Source: 20-14-all-45-10 sp964435965 (lineage in GTDB: Bacteria; Chloroflexota; Dehalococcoidia; GIF9; AB-539-J10). From it: a stretch of 8,755 nt of DNA. The DNA lies in the NCBI GenBank assembly GCA_964435965.1, contig CAYTBB010000052.1, positions 1-8,755 on the forward strand. Reading direction: 5' to 3'. Each line of letters opens with the position of its first letter. The stretch's first letter is position 1. Of the stretch, positions 1 through 7,800 are shown in pieces. The translations under genes and the position numbers were made by a program. The notes under the pieces are model-generated. The model was given only the letters and a program-made list of their open reading frames with translations, had not been told where the DNA came from and did not search any database.

Positions 1-56
1 TTTTCGGCAATAGTGGGCAGAATGTTCTCGTCTATTAGCCTATTCTTACTTCATTA

Positions 57-85
57 TTGATTTAGCCAGCCAAAGAAGATATGAT
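57..85 (+). promoter_or_regulatory. Sigma70-like promoter for glgA
   Basis: A -35-like TTGATT (57-62) is followed after exactly 17 nt by a -10-like TATGAT (80-85). These match the consensus at 4 of 6 and 5 of 6 positions. An overlapping alternative -10, TATACT, sits at 85-90 but would have a 22-nt spacer. Transcription would start near position 92 and leave a leader of about 220 nt before glgA. This is a pattern match without experimental support. Confidence 0.5.
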
Positions 86-91
86 ATACTC

Positions 92-312
92 AAGATTCCG
101 ATAAACGAATAAAATGTGAGTAGCGGCTGTATCTAGTCCGAAGTCGCGACACTCCTTGGGTATGACCCGAGCCAGATAAAATTCGGGGTTGCACTTTTAG
201 GATAAAAGCGTAGTCATCGCTACCAGAAGGGTAAACAGCAACCTAGCTTATTCTCCTAGACTGAGTCCGGTTCAACTGACAGGGTGTTTGCTTAAGCAAA
301 AGACAAAAAAGG
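92..312 (+). other. Long 5' leader of glgA, possibly structured
   Basis: No convincing gene is visible in this stretch. Several complementary segments are. A hairpin of 7 pairs (one of them G-T) with a 3-nt loop runs from 155 to 171 (CTTGGGT / ACCCGAG). GTAGCG (120-125) can pair with CGCTAC (218-223), and GGTTGC (187-192) with GCAACC (238-243). The last two pairings cross each other, so together they would make a pseudoknot. A perfect 14-bp palindrome lies at 287-300. The leader could be a cis-regulatory RNA acting on glgA, but I do not recognise a riboswitch class with confidence. Confidence 0.3.
287..300. repeat. 14-bp perfect palindrome just upstream of glgA start
   Basis: TTTGCTTAAGCAAA reads the same on both strands and ends 12 nt before the glgA ATG. 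In DNA it could be an operator. In RNA it would form a 5-bp stem with a TTAA loop directly in front of the ribosome-binding region. About half of one such palindrome is expected by chance in a window this size, so only the position makes it notable. Confidence 0.35.
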
Positions 313-1884
313 ATGGACAATCAAGTCCGTGGCGATAACGCCAAAATAGACACAGCTGCAGGGTGTGCTACTACCAAGGCTGAAGCCGAGGCGTTTTTGG
401 AAGCCCCGCAGGTGACCATGGTCTCACCGGAGGTTGCTCCCTTCGCCAAGACAGGTGGTCTTGGCGACGTGTTAGGCACTCTGCCTCTAGCCCTGGAGCG
501 GGCCGGACTTCGCCCCTGCCTGTTCATGCCGGCATACCGTTCAGTATTGAGAGGAGGCTTTCCTCTGGAAGACACCGGGATACGCTTCAGTGTGCCCCTC
601 TCCAGCCACAGGGTGGAGGGGAGCCTCCTCAAGACGATAACGGGCGGTGCTATTCCCGTCTACCTCATCCGTGCCGACAGCTACTTCGACCGTGACTATC
701 TCTATGGCACCCCTGACGCCGACTACCCGGACAACGCTGAGCGTTTTATCTTTTTTGCCCGCGCTGTCCTCGAGGTACTAAGGCTGAGTCCACCCCGCCT
801 TCTCCATGCTCACGACTGGCAGTCGGCCCTAGTCATCGCTTTTCTCAAGGCTCAGGCTCAGCTTTATCCTGAACTTGCCTCGACCAAGACTATCTTCACC
901 GTCCACAACCTGGGCTTTCAGGGTCTCTTCTGGCACCTCGACTGGCAGCTATTGGATCTGGATTGGCGTTTTTTCACCCCCCGCTATCTTGAGTTTTATG
1001 GGAAAATCAACTTCCTGAAGGGCGGCCTTGTCTTCGCTGATACCATCACCACGGTGAGCTCAACTTATGCCGAGGAGATAAAGACCGCCGAGCAAGGCTT
1101 CGGGCTGGAAGGCGTCTTCCAAGAACGAGCGGCGAGCCTAGTTGGCATTCTCAATGGTGCTGATTACAGCGTTTGGAATCCCGAGACAGACCCGTATATT
1201 GCTCAAAACTATAGCGCCGAAGACCTTTCCGGCAAGAAGACCTGCAAGACTGACCTCCAACGTGTCTTCGGCCTTCCTTTAGGTGCTGAGGTGCCCCTTG
1301 TTGGAATGGTCTCACGCCTGACGGTGCAGAAGGGCATTGACCTCTTGCAAGAAGCTCTGGATAGGCTGCTCTCCCGTAAGCTACAGCTTGTTATCATCGG
1401 CACAGGTGAGGGCCGCTACGAGCAGTTTTTCAGCAGAGTATCTCTTGCCTACCCGGGCATGGTGGGTGTGAAGGTTGTCTTTGACGAAGCTTTGGCCCAC
1501 CGGGTGATAGCCGGTGCTGATATGTTTCTGGTGCCCTCCCGCTATGAACCGAGCGGCTTAACCCAACTCTATAGCCTGAAGTACGGTACAGTTCCTATTG
1601 TCAGAGCCACGGGCGGGCTGAAGGACACCATCGAGGAGTTTGACCCTGAGAGGGGAACGGGAAATGGCCTTATCTTCAGCCCTTACCAGGCAAAGGATCT
1701 ACTGGCTGCTGTAGACCGGGCCATAGCCCTCTTTCGCCAACCTGAGAGATGGACAGCGCTGATGCATAAAGCCATGACTGCGGACTTCTCCTGGGAGTGT
1801 GCCGCTCGGGGTTACCTTGACCTGTACCGCAAGCTGGGAGTTGAAGTCAAGCTGGCTACTGAGGTTAGGGAGGCAAGACGCTGA
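313..1884 (+). CDS. glgA: Glycogen synthase (GT5 family starch/glycogen synthase)
   Basis: This cytoplasmic enzyme extends alpha-1,4-glucan chains from a nucleotide-activated glucose, normally ADP-glucose in bacteria. The 523 residues span both Rossmann lobes of a GT-B fold. The N-terminal lobe shows the substrate-binding KTGGLGDV motif (46-53), then HAHDWQ (165-170). The C-terminal lobe shows SRL followed by QKG (334-341), and PSRYEPSGLTQL (408-419) with the conserved family glutamate at 412, then TGGLKDTI (433-440). GlgA usually runs to about 480 residues and starts only a few residues before the equivalent of VSPEVAPF. Here roughly 30 extra polar residues precede it. ATG 313 is the first possible start after an in-frame stop at 277-279. 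The only purine-rich tract (AAAAAAGG) abuts the ATG, so spacing is poor. Starting at Met36 would remove most of the first beta strand, so the long form is preferred. The gene converges on the GalT-like gene 12 nt away, with no terminator visible between them. Confidence 0.95.
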   Translation: MDNQVRGDNAKIDTAAGCATTKAEAEAFLEAPQVTMVSPEVAPFAKTGGLGDVLGTLPLALERAGLRPCLFMPAYRSVLRGGFPLEDTGIRFSVPLSSHRVEGSLLKTITGGAIPVYLIRADSYFDRDYLYGTPDADYPDNAERFIFFARAVLEVLRLSPPRLLHAHDWQSALVIAFLKAQAQLYPELASTKTIFTVHNLGFQGLFWHLDWQLLDLDWRFFTPRYLEFYGKINFLKGGLVFADTITTVSSTYAEEIKTAEQGFGLEGVFQERAASLVGILNGADYSVWNPETDPYIAQNYSAEDLSGKKTCKTDLQRVFGLPLGAEVPLVGMVSRLTVQKGIDLLQEALDRLLSRKLQLVIIGTGEGRYEQFFSRVSLAYPGMVGVKVVFDEALAHRVIAGADMFLVPSRYEPSGLTQLYSLKYGTVPIVRATGGLKDTIEEFDPERGTGNGLIFSPYQAKDLLAAVDRAIALFRQPERWTALMHKAMTADFSWECAARGYLDLYRKLGVEVKLATEVREARR

Positions 1885-1896
1885 TTCGCCACACAA

Positions 1897-2988
1897 TTAG
1901 CGGCAGTTACTCATAAACCTGCGGAATTCTTCCAATAACTTGGGATTGGGGTGGCCATCGCCGGTCTTAAGCAATAGCTCTTCCGCTGGGCCGTGCTTGT
2001 ACCAGCGGCGCAGCAGTTCTGCGGTGACTTCCGGCCTGGCATCTATTACTTCCGTGCCAAACCCGATCTCAGAGCCGGCTCGGTCAGCAGGCAATCTAGC
2101 ACGCCGCGGATAGATATGCATATGCCAGCGGTAGTACTTTCGCGCCGCCTCCATTTCGGCAAAGGTAGCCATGTGCACGGCTATGTTGAGGTCAGTGACG
2201 CCACGGCAGAAAAACAGGGCTGGGAAGATGCCCAGCACGGGCTGGATGATCCGCCTCCGGTCGTATTCCTTTGTCTGGATAATGTGGGCAATATCTTCCT
2301 TGGGAAAAACCAGTATTTCATCGGGGCAGGTCGGCGCAAATGCCGAGACGATGAAGACATCATCATCGTGAATCAGTCTCCGACCATCGCTACGTTCCTC
2401 CTGCTCCAGCAAAAAGAAGGGGTTCTTGCCGTAGCGCTCCATAAGGTTGTGACAGCGTTCCATCTCGTTACACACACTGGGGCTGGGGACCTGGGTGGCA
2501 CTCTTACGTTGCGAATGGGGATGTTGCTGCGATGCCCCGGCGAACACTCCCCAGTTGGTGAAATCCATAAAGGAGATGACCTCAGGGTCGCTAGCGCAGA
2601 TCATTGCTAGGTCATAGGAGGACTCTATCATCCGTTCTAGGTCGTCAAAATACAGGTCGGAGAGAAGCAGCTTGTGGGGCGCAAAGGGAGGATATATGGT
2701 GATCCAGTCATACTTTTCCCAGGGATACCTGTTGGGCACCGATACCGCGCCGCAGGCGTGCTCAATGCGCTCTTGGGGAGTCGTCTCTCTGTAGGCACAG
2801 AAGTCACAGTTCTCAACAGGCCGCATCTGTAGCTCAACTGAAATACCAATGCTTCTCTTCGCCCTTACATCTGAGATTTTAGCCACATTGCCAGAGAAGG
2901 GGTCTATCCTAGTGGAATAGCTGACCTTCTGTGATTCACCATTCAGGCTGAAGAGCTGCGTCTGTCCTATATGTTCCTTTAGAAGCAT
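1897..2988 (-). CDS. galT: Galactose-1-phosphate uridylyltransferase-like protein (HIT superfamily)
   Basis: GalT swaps UMP between UDP-glucose and galactose-1-phosphate in the Leloir pathway, in the cytoplasm. The 363 residues include the family signatures. DPFSG (29-33) sits in the N-terminal strand region. A zinc-type CDFC pair lies at 61-64, with His105 as a further possible ligand. The active-site HPHSQ lies at 156-160, and His158 would be the uridylylated nucleophile. The second half carries the paired HIT-like motif WHMHIYPR (288-295). Length and N-terminus match the family, which supports ATG 2988 even though the Shine-Dalgarno match upstream is weak. The XRE regulator ends 31 nt upstream on the same strand, so the two are probably co-transcribed. 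Sitting tail-to-tail with glgA suggests a role in sugar-nucleotide supply around glycogen. The actual sugar or nucleotide specificity cannot be read from the sequence, and a related nucleotidyltransferase activity is possible. Confidence 0.88.
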   Translation of the reverse strand: MLLKEHIGQTQLFSLNGESQKVSYSTRIDPFSGNVAKISDVRAKRSIGISVELQMRPVENCDFCAYRETTPQERIEHACGAVSVPNRYPWEKYDWITIYPPFAPHKLLLSDLYFDDLERMIESSYDLAMICASDPEVISFMDFTNWGVFAGASQQHPHSQRKSATQVPSPSVCNEMERCHNLMERYGKNPFFLLEQEERSDGRRLIHDDDVFIVSAFAPTCPDEILVFPKEDIAHIIQTKEYDRRRIIQPVLGIFPALFFCRGVTDLNIAVHMATFAEMEAARKYYRWHMHIYPRRARLPADRAGSEIGFGTEVIDARPEVTAELLRRWYKHGPAEELLLKTGDGHPNPKLLEEFRRFMSNCR

Positions 2989-3019
2989 AATACTAACTTC
3001 AGGGACAAGACTCTTCCTT

Positions 3020-3226
3020 TCATTCTATAAGCCAGGGCTGTGCCGTCAGCAGTTCTTGAGGAGAGACGCCAAGCGCTCCGGCAAGTTTGCGTACCGTTTT
3101 GGGCATGGGTTTACGCTGGCCGATTTCGATGCGATTGACCGTGGTCACGCTTAAGCCGGCACGGGCGGCTAACTCCCTTTGTGACAGTGCTCTTAGCTCT
3201 CTCAACCGGCGGACATTAGTGTTCAT
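3020..3226 (-). CDS. Small XRE/Cro-family DNA-binding regulator
   Basis: The protein has 68 residues and is almost entirely one HTH_3 (Cro/C1-type) domain, spanning about residues 6-60. The helix-turn-helix is visible as LSQRELAARAGLSVTTVNRIE (about 14-34), and helices 4-5 end at LGVSPQELL. There is no ligand-binding or oligomerisation domain, so it is a minimal repressor-type protein. ATG 3226 lies just downstream of a near-consensus promoter, with a very short untranslated leader. The galT-like gene follows 31 nt after its stop. It probably controls its own operon. Alternatively it is a leftover controller of the neighbouring broken restriction-modification locus, since C-proteins have this architecture, but nothing in the sequence ties the two together. 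Confidence 0.85.
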   Translation of the reverse strand: MNTNVRRLRELRALSQRELAARAGLSVTTVNRIEIGQRKPMPKTVRKLAGALGVSPQELLTAQPWLIE

Positions 3227-3241
3227 GCATCCGGTCTCTAT

Positions 3242-3276
3242 TTATAATTATAAAGATGTTTTTGTCCCGTTGTCAA
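3242..3276 (-). promoter_or_regulatory. Near-consensus sigma70 promoter with palindrome over the -10
   Basis: On the minus strand TTGACA (3276-3271) is followed after 18 nt by TATAAT (3252-3247). Both hexamers are perfect matches. The -10 is embedded in a perfect 12-bp palindrome, TTATAATTATAA (3242-3253), a candidate operator for the XRE protein encoded immediately downstream. The start of transcription would be about 14 nt before the XRE ATG. AT-rich palindromes of this size do occur by chance, so the operator role is inference. Confidence 0.7.
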
Positions 3277-3299
3277 GTTGTTTTAGTTCTGTTTCATAG

Positions 3300-3490
3300 T
3301 ACCTTCGGGTGCCTTCTTCCTCGTACTTTAGTCTCTGTAGGCTGGAGCTGAAAAGGACGAAGATGGCTGGTAGGGTCACGTTTTTGCAAAGTTTAGCAAT
3401 CCTACTATACGCTTCGCCTCACTTACACTGGGCCGTTTAGCTGGGGCGGATAATTCAGACTGCACATTTCGCTAATTTGTTACCTGCAAG
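3300..3490. other. Intergenic stretch without recognisable gene
   Basis: This stretch lies between the promoter of the XRE operon and the end of the restriction-modification remnant. I see no coding potential, tRNA or clear terminator. A weak plus-strand promoter-like pair (TTGCAA at 3384-3389, TATACG at 3406-3411, 16-nt spacer) leads to no gene. Confidence 0.4.
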
Positions 3491-4584
3491 CTAACTTCGC
3501 CCCTCAACTATAGCTATCTCTTCTTCGGTCAGCCCGTAGAGCTGGTAGACTATCTGGTCGATGAGCCTGTCGGTGAGTTCGATGCCTTGTAGAAGCGGTT
3601 TAAGCTTGGCTGTCGAGGAGTTAAACCCGTCACGCATCTCCTCCCATGGCCCGCGGCGGGTTACATCGATGCCTTTGACCAATTGTATTGCCTTTCTGTT
3701 CTACTCCAAGGCAGAGAACAAGCTCTCAAAATCGGCCTTCCAGTAATCCTTGACTTTGGTCTTATTTCTCAGGTTTTCGAGACTGATCCCCAGATAATCT
3801 TCAAGCCAAGCCAGAAATCCTTTTATCTCTGCCTGCTTCTGCTTGTTGAGCCTAGTCCTCTCTTCAGCTAGGAAAGCAAGGAGGTCATGGACCACGTCCG
3901 ATCGCTCATGCTCTGTGTCTGGGGTGCCTTCTCGCTTCTGAGGCAGGAGCTGACCAACGAACGAAAGCATCTTACCCCAGTCATTGCTCTTAACGCAGTC
4001 GTGGTAGAACCTCTTGCCTTCCATCACCAGCTGCTCACGCTCCAGCCTGGCTGTGGCAAAGCTGATACGGCGCACAGGGAGTCTAGCCACATATGTTTCC
4101 TGTAACAACAGGCGTCCTCTCGCTCGTGGGTCACCTAGGACCGCACATACTTGTGACAAGTACCAAAAGCTCAGTTCGAATTCAGGATGGCAACAAGATA
4201 GGGCTCAAGTGCCGGTATGAGGAATACCGTTTTCAGTGGGTAGAATATTCCTTCCACATCCATAGCGAACCGAGGTTCCATAGCAATCTCAGGATACACT
4301 GTCTTAGGCTTATCAAACTTCATAAAGTAGTCAGTCGTGTCCTGGATTTCATACCACTTGTACTTGCCTGGCTTCCTGCCGCGTCTGTCACTGGCCGTGG
4401 CTTTTGGCACTAGATCGTCATAGAACGCAGACAAGTGGCGCTGTATTGGTGGGTACCGGTCAATCGTAATACCTCTCCTTGTGAAGATGACATATTCATC
4501 CCTAAAGTTAACCTCGTATTTTCTGACGTCGTCTCCGACGATTAATGGTTTGATGGTCTCCTGAGGTCTAGAGTCTTTACGGAC
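3491..4584 (-). pseudogene. C-terminal remnant of an Eco57I/type IIG-like restriction-modification protein
   Basis: Three consecutive reading pieces join into one protein of about 364 codons that resembles the TaqI-like C-terminal specificity region of Eco57I-class methylase/restriction proteins. The 5' piece (4584-4171) begins with IKPLIVGDDVRKY and continues through GRKPGKYKWYEIQDTTDY to AILNS. A one-base deletion near 4174-4182 then shifts the frame. Restoring one base gives ILNSELSFWYLSQVCAVLGD and runs on to position 3704. An in-frame TAG at 3701-3703 (from a likely AAG) interrupts it. The frame continues past it to the characteristic end IDQIVYQLYGLTEEEIAIVEG and a natural TAG at 3491-3493. 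The catalytic methyltransferase part (NPPY motif) and any nuclease part are absent. A TGA closes the frame at 4585-4587, and likeness to the family fades just beyond it. With three lesions the gene is dead. The family assignment rests on motif recall, not a database search. Confidence 0.82.
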
Positions 4585-4639
4585 TCATTGGTCCGGGGCT
4601 TGCCTCTCGCATAGGCTCCTTAAGATTATTTTGGTAGGA

Positions 4640-4667
4640 TGGAGCTCAACCCTCCCCGTCTCCACCA
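4640..4667 (+). other. tmRNA (ssrA)-like 3' end fragment, probable attachment-site remnant
   Basis: The segment folds as a T-arm plus the 3' acceptor strand. The 5' T-stem is TGGAG (4640-4644), the loop CTCAACC (4645-4651), the 3' T-stem CTCCC (4652-4656; four of five pairs intact), the acceptor strand CGTCTCC (4657-4663), and the end A-CCA (4664-4667). CGTCTCC-ACCA is the usual end of many bacterial tmRNAs. No matching 5' acceptor strand or D-like region lies upstream, so this is a fragment and not a tRNA gene. Integrases of genomic islands commonly use the 3' end of ssrA and leave such a duplicate at the far junction. The loop starts with C where T is usual, which hints at decay. A tRNA 3' end cannot be fully excluded. 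Confidence 0.6.
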
Positions 4668-4681
4668 AATACACTATCTCT

Positions 4682-4711
4682 CGCCCCGAAGTAATCGGGG
4701 CGTTTTCTTTT
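4682..4711 (+). terminator. Intrinsic terminator downstream of the ssrA-like end
   Basis: A perfect 8-bp stem CGCCCCGA / TCGGGGCG (4682-4689 with 4695-4702) and a 5-nt loop are followed by TTTTCTTTT (4703-4711). It is oriented on the plus strand and lies 14 nt after the CCA end. This fits the original terminator of the ssrA gene whose 3' end lies just before it. Read on the minus strand the stem lacks a downstream T run, so it is not an obvious terminator for the NuoG-like operon. Confidence 0.85.
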
Positions 4712-4758
4712 CAGGCTGGGGCCGAGTGGGGAACACGGTGTCAGTTACTCTAGTCTAT

Positions 4759-4802
4759 TGCCGAAACCAATCCCCTCCCCAAACTGGTAACTACCTTCGG
4801 CA
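4759..4802 (-). repeat. Imperfect inverted repeat after the NuoG-like stop codon
   Basis: TGCCGAA (4759-4765) and TTCGGCA (4796-4802) are complementary. An inner ACCA/TGGT pair (4766-4769 and 4785-4788) could extend the hairpin across a one-sided bulge. It begins 11 nt after the stop codon of the large minus-strand gene and could stabilise or help terminate that transcript. There is no U-run, so it is not a standard intrinsic terminator. Confidence 0.3.
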
Positions 4803-4813
4803 CGCACACGGGT

Positions 4814-7800
4814 TCACTTGTAAAGCCACTGGGACAAGCTGCCTAAGCCTTCTAGAATTTCAGAACTCTTGAATTCAGGTTGCTTAAGCCAAGCTAGGCC
4901 ATCTTCAAAATTAAACCTACCGCTCTTAGGGAATGGCCATTGTGTCCCTATTTCAGTGGATTCATTACCCATAGCTACTTTATAAGGGGGAACAAGTTCA
5001 GCAATTTCATCGTAGATGCTTGAGACTGTTGGATAATGCATTGGATACCCTAGGGAAGTTGCTAATGCTGAGACGATCTCCCAGTTTTGCTTGCCAGCGG
5101 GGGGAAAGATGGCACGGTGCAGACGTTGAACCCGTCGCTCACAATTGGTATAGGTACCCTCACTTTCAGTGAAATTAGCTCCAGGAAGAATTACATCAGG
5201 ATAAGGCGGTTTTTCGGGAAACACGGTATCTATAAGCACGGAGAAAATTGCGACTTCAAAGATAGCATTCCCTATTGCGCCGATAGCATCGCTACCAACA
5301 ACAAGGATGCCCTGGATCTCACCCCTGTCTACTCCTTGGATAACTCCGACAGAGTCTCTTCCTTTTTCAGGAGGCACAGGTCTGCCCCAGTTAGCTTCAA
5401 GCTTTTGCCTGGTAGCTACGTCAGTGATTGGCTGCTGACCGGGAAGGCAATCGGGGCTCACCCCCATATCGATCAATCCTTGAGCATTGCCGTAAGTACG
5501 GAGGGCTATTATCCCAGCACCATCTCGCCCTACATTCCCTGTGATTAACGCTAGGTCACTAATTAGGGCAAGCTCAGCGGGGGTAACTGTGTCAGCATTT
5601 ACCAGTATCACTGGCTTTCGGGCGCGGATATAAAGGTGTATTGCCTCTATAATTCTTGAAGGTTTTATCCAAGGTGCATTGGCAATCTCTTCCAAAGAAT
5701 GTCTTCTCATCTCTTCGGCAAAATCTTGAAAGCCGGTGGTTCGAGAGCTGACAAAGTCGTGGTCAATAAGGTCATAAGATATGATGTAAGCCAACATTTT
5801 CTTAAGTAAATCCACGCTTGTCCGGCGATTGACCTTTAAGGTGACCTTTGCCAGAGAATCCACCTTGGTTGCTCGGGGATTAAGGGTAATCAGTTTGCTT
5901 CCCTTAGCCACTGCCTCTCTGACCTTTAAGGCAATTATGGGATAGTCCTCCTGAATGTCATAGCCAAAGACAAGAATAAGGTCACTGGTTAGAATATCAC
6001 CATAGGAGCAGGTGGAAGCATTTCTGCCAAAGCTCTTCAACAGGCTCTCATTCACTACGGGAGTGGCCAGACAACCTATGTTATTAGTTCCTAAGGCGGC
6101 TCGAGCCACCTTTTGAACTAGGTAATTCTCCTCATTGGTTAGTTGGGGGGAGGATAAGACGGCTAGCCCATCACTACCGCTTCGCTCCTTGATTTGTTTC
6201 AGCCCTTCACCGGCAAAGGTTATCGCTTCTTCCCAACTGGCTTCAACTAAATCAGTATTTCGTCTAATAAGGGGAGTTTTGAGTCGCCTCAAATTGTGAA
6301 TAGAGCAGGGGTTAAAGGCACCCTTTCGGCAGAGGTTACCGCTGTTTACGGGACTATCAACTGGGGAGTTAACTTTTACTATCTTGTCTCCGATAATATT
6401 CAGGTCTATGTTACAGCCAATCCCGCAGTAGGGGCAGATAGTAGGCACAGCTTTAAGGTTCCAGGGACCCGGTTTAGGTAATTGGATTTTGGCTGTCAAG
6501 GCTCCTGTGGGACAAGTAGAGATACATTGTCCACAGGAATCGCAGGCCGTTTCCCATAGAGGCATACCAAGGGCTGGCTCAACCATAGTGTCAAAGCCCC
6601 GATTAGTAAAGCCTAAAGCGCCGATACCCTGAACCTCGTTGCATATCCTGACACAACAACCACACAATATACACTTGTTGGGGTCTCTCAATATATATGG
6701 GTGCTCGTTCTCTCTTATGCGCAGGTGGCGCTTACGGCCAGCATAGTGCATGTCATTTACCTTATACTCGGTGGCTAACTCTCGTAACTTGCATTCAAAT
6801 GCATCTTGGCAGCCGCAGGCTAGACAGCGCCTAGCCTCAGCCTTAGCCATATCATCGGTGAACCCGAGCTCAATTTCAGCGAAGTTCCTTTTACGTACCT
6901 CTGGGGCTAAAGCAAGTGTTTCGGTTCTTGGTATGCGCTGCACATCTGCATAGTCCTTGGGGTCGATCTCATCCAACTCGCCTTTAGTGCAATTGTATGG
7001 CTTCTCCGGTGGGGTAATTTGCTGGCCACTAAGATACTGATTGATAGAAATTGCTGCCCTTTGTCCGGTGGCTATTGCTTCCACCACAGTAGCCGGCCCT
7101 GAGGTACAGTCACCGCCAGCGAATAGCCCTTCCAACGAGGTTTCCATCGTTTCTTCGCTTATGCTGATATATCCCCTGCGGTTGAGTCCTACTTGTCCAT
7201 TTTGGGCAAGGCAAGAAGCATCAAGCGTTTGACCAATAGCCGCAATTACTGTATCTACTTCCATATTAAATTCTGAACCAGCTATCGGCTCTGGCCTTCG
7301 TCTACCCGAGCTATCCAGCTCCCCTAAAGCCATTTTGATGCATTCCATAGAGTCGACCCTACCATTCTGGGCAATGAGCTTCACTGGTGCAGCTAGGAAG
7401 TGAAACTGGATTCCTTCCTGCCCAGCCTGTTCTATTTCCTCATCGTTAGCTGGCATTTCATTTCTTGACCTTCGATAGACAACGGTTATCTCCTCCGCAC
7501 CCAGCCTCAGGGCAGTTCGAGCGGCATCAATTGCCGTATTACCGCCACCGATAACCACCACCTTCTGCCCTAGACTCACCCTTTCCCCAAGGGCTACATC
7601 TCTCAGGAATCCTATTCCAGAAAGAACACCTGGCAAATCCTCTCCCTCTACTCTCATCTTCTGGTTCGCCTGAGCACCAAGAGCAAGGAATATGGCTTCG
7701 TAGCCCTCCTCTTCGAGATTTTCGATGCTAAGATCGCGCCCCAAGGAGGTATTACAGCGAACTTCGTGGCATAGGTTAGCGATGATAGCTATTTCCTTAT

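Noticed and set aside
2..13. The 12-mer TTTCGGCAATAG at the left edge recurs inverted at 4755-4766 beside the hairpin after the NuoG-like gene.
   Set aside because: Several 12-nt matches are expected by chance in a window of this size, and the flanks do not match. It would matter only if a longer shared element appeared beyond the left edge.
1993..2610. A 205-residue plus-strand open frame.
   Set aside because: It lies wholly antisense to the galT-like gene, whose motifs are intact, and its translation shows no recognisable domain.
3701..3703. Amber codon read through as pyrrolysine.
   Set aside because: The protein family has no pyrrolysine, the gene carries other inactivating lesions, and one substitution from a Lys codon explains it.
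3491..4434. Three separate small minus-strand genes (3491-3682, 3701-4159, 4171-4434).
   Set aside because: Two share one frame split by a single TAG, and the third joins by one base. Together they read as one known C-terminal region. Two of the three would have to start at TTG codons inside the conserved sequence.
4592..4667. A complete tRNA gene ending at the encoded CCA.
   Set aside because: Counting back 76 nt gives no acceptor strand complementary to CGTCTCC and no D or anticodon arm. Only the T-arm and 3' strand are present.
4814..4816. TGA at the end of the NuoG-like gene read as selenocysteine, extending the protein.
   Set aside because: The Sec site of this family lies near residue 140 of the FdhA part, not at the end. 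The next 22 codons before a stop show no family likeness.
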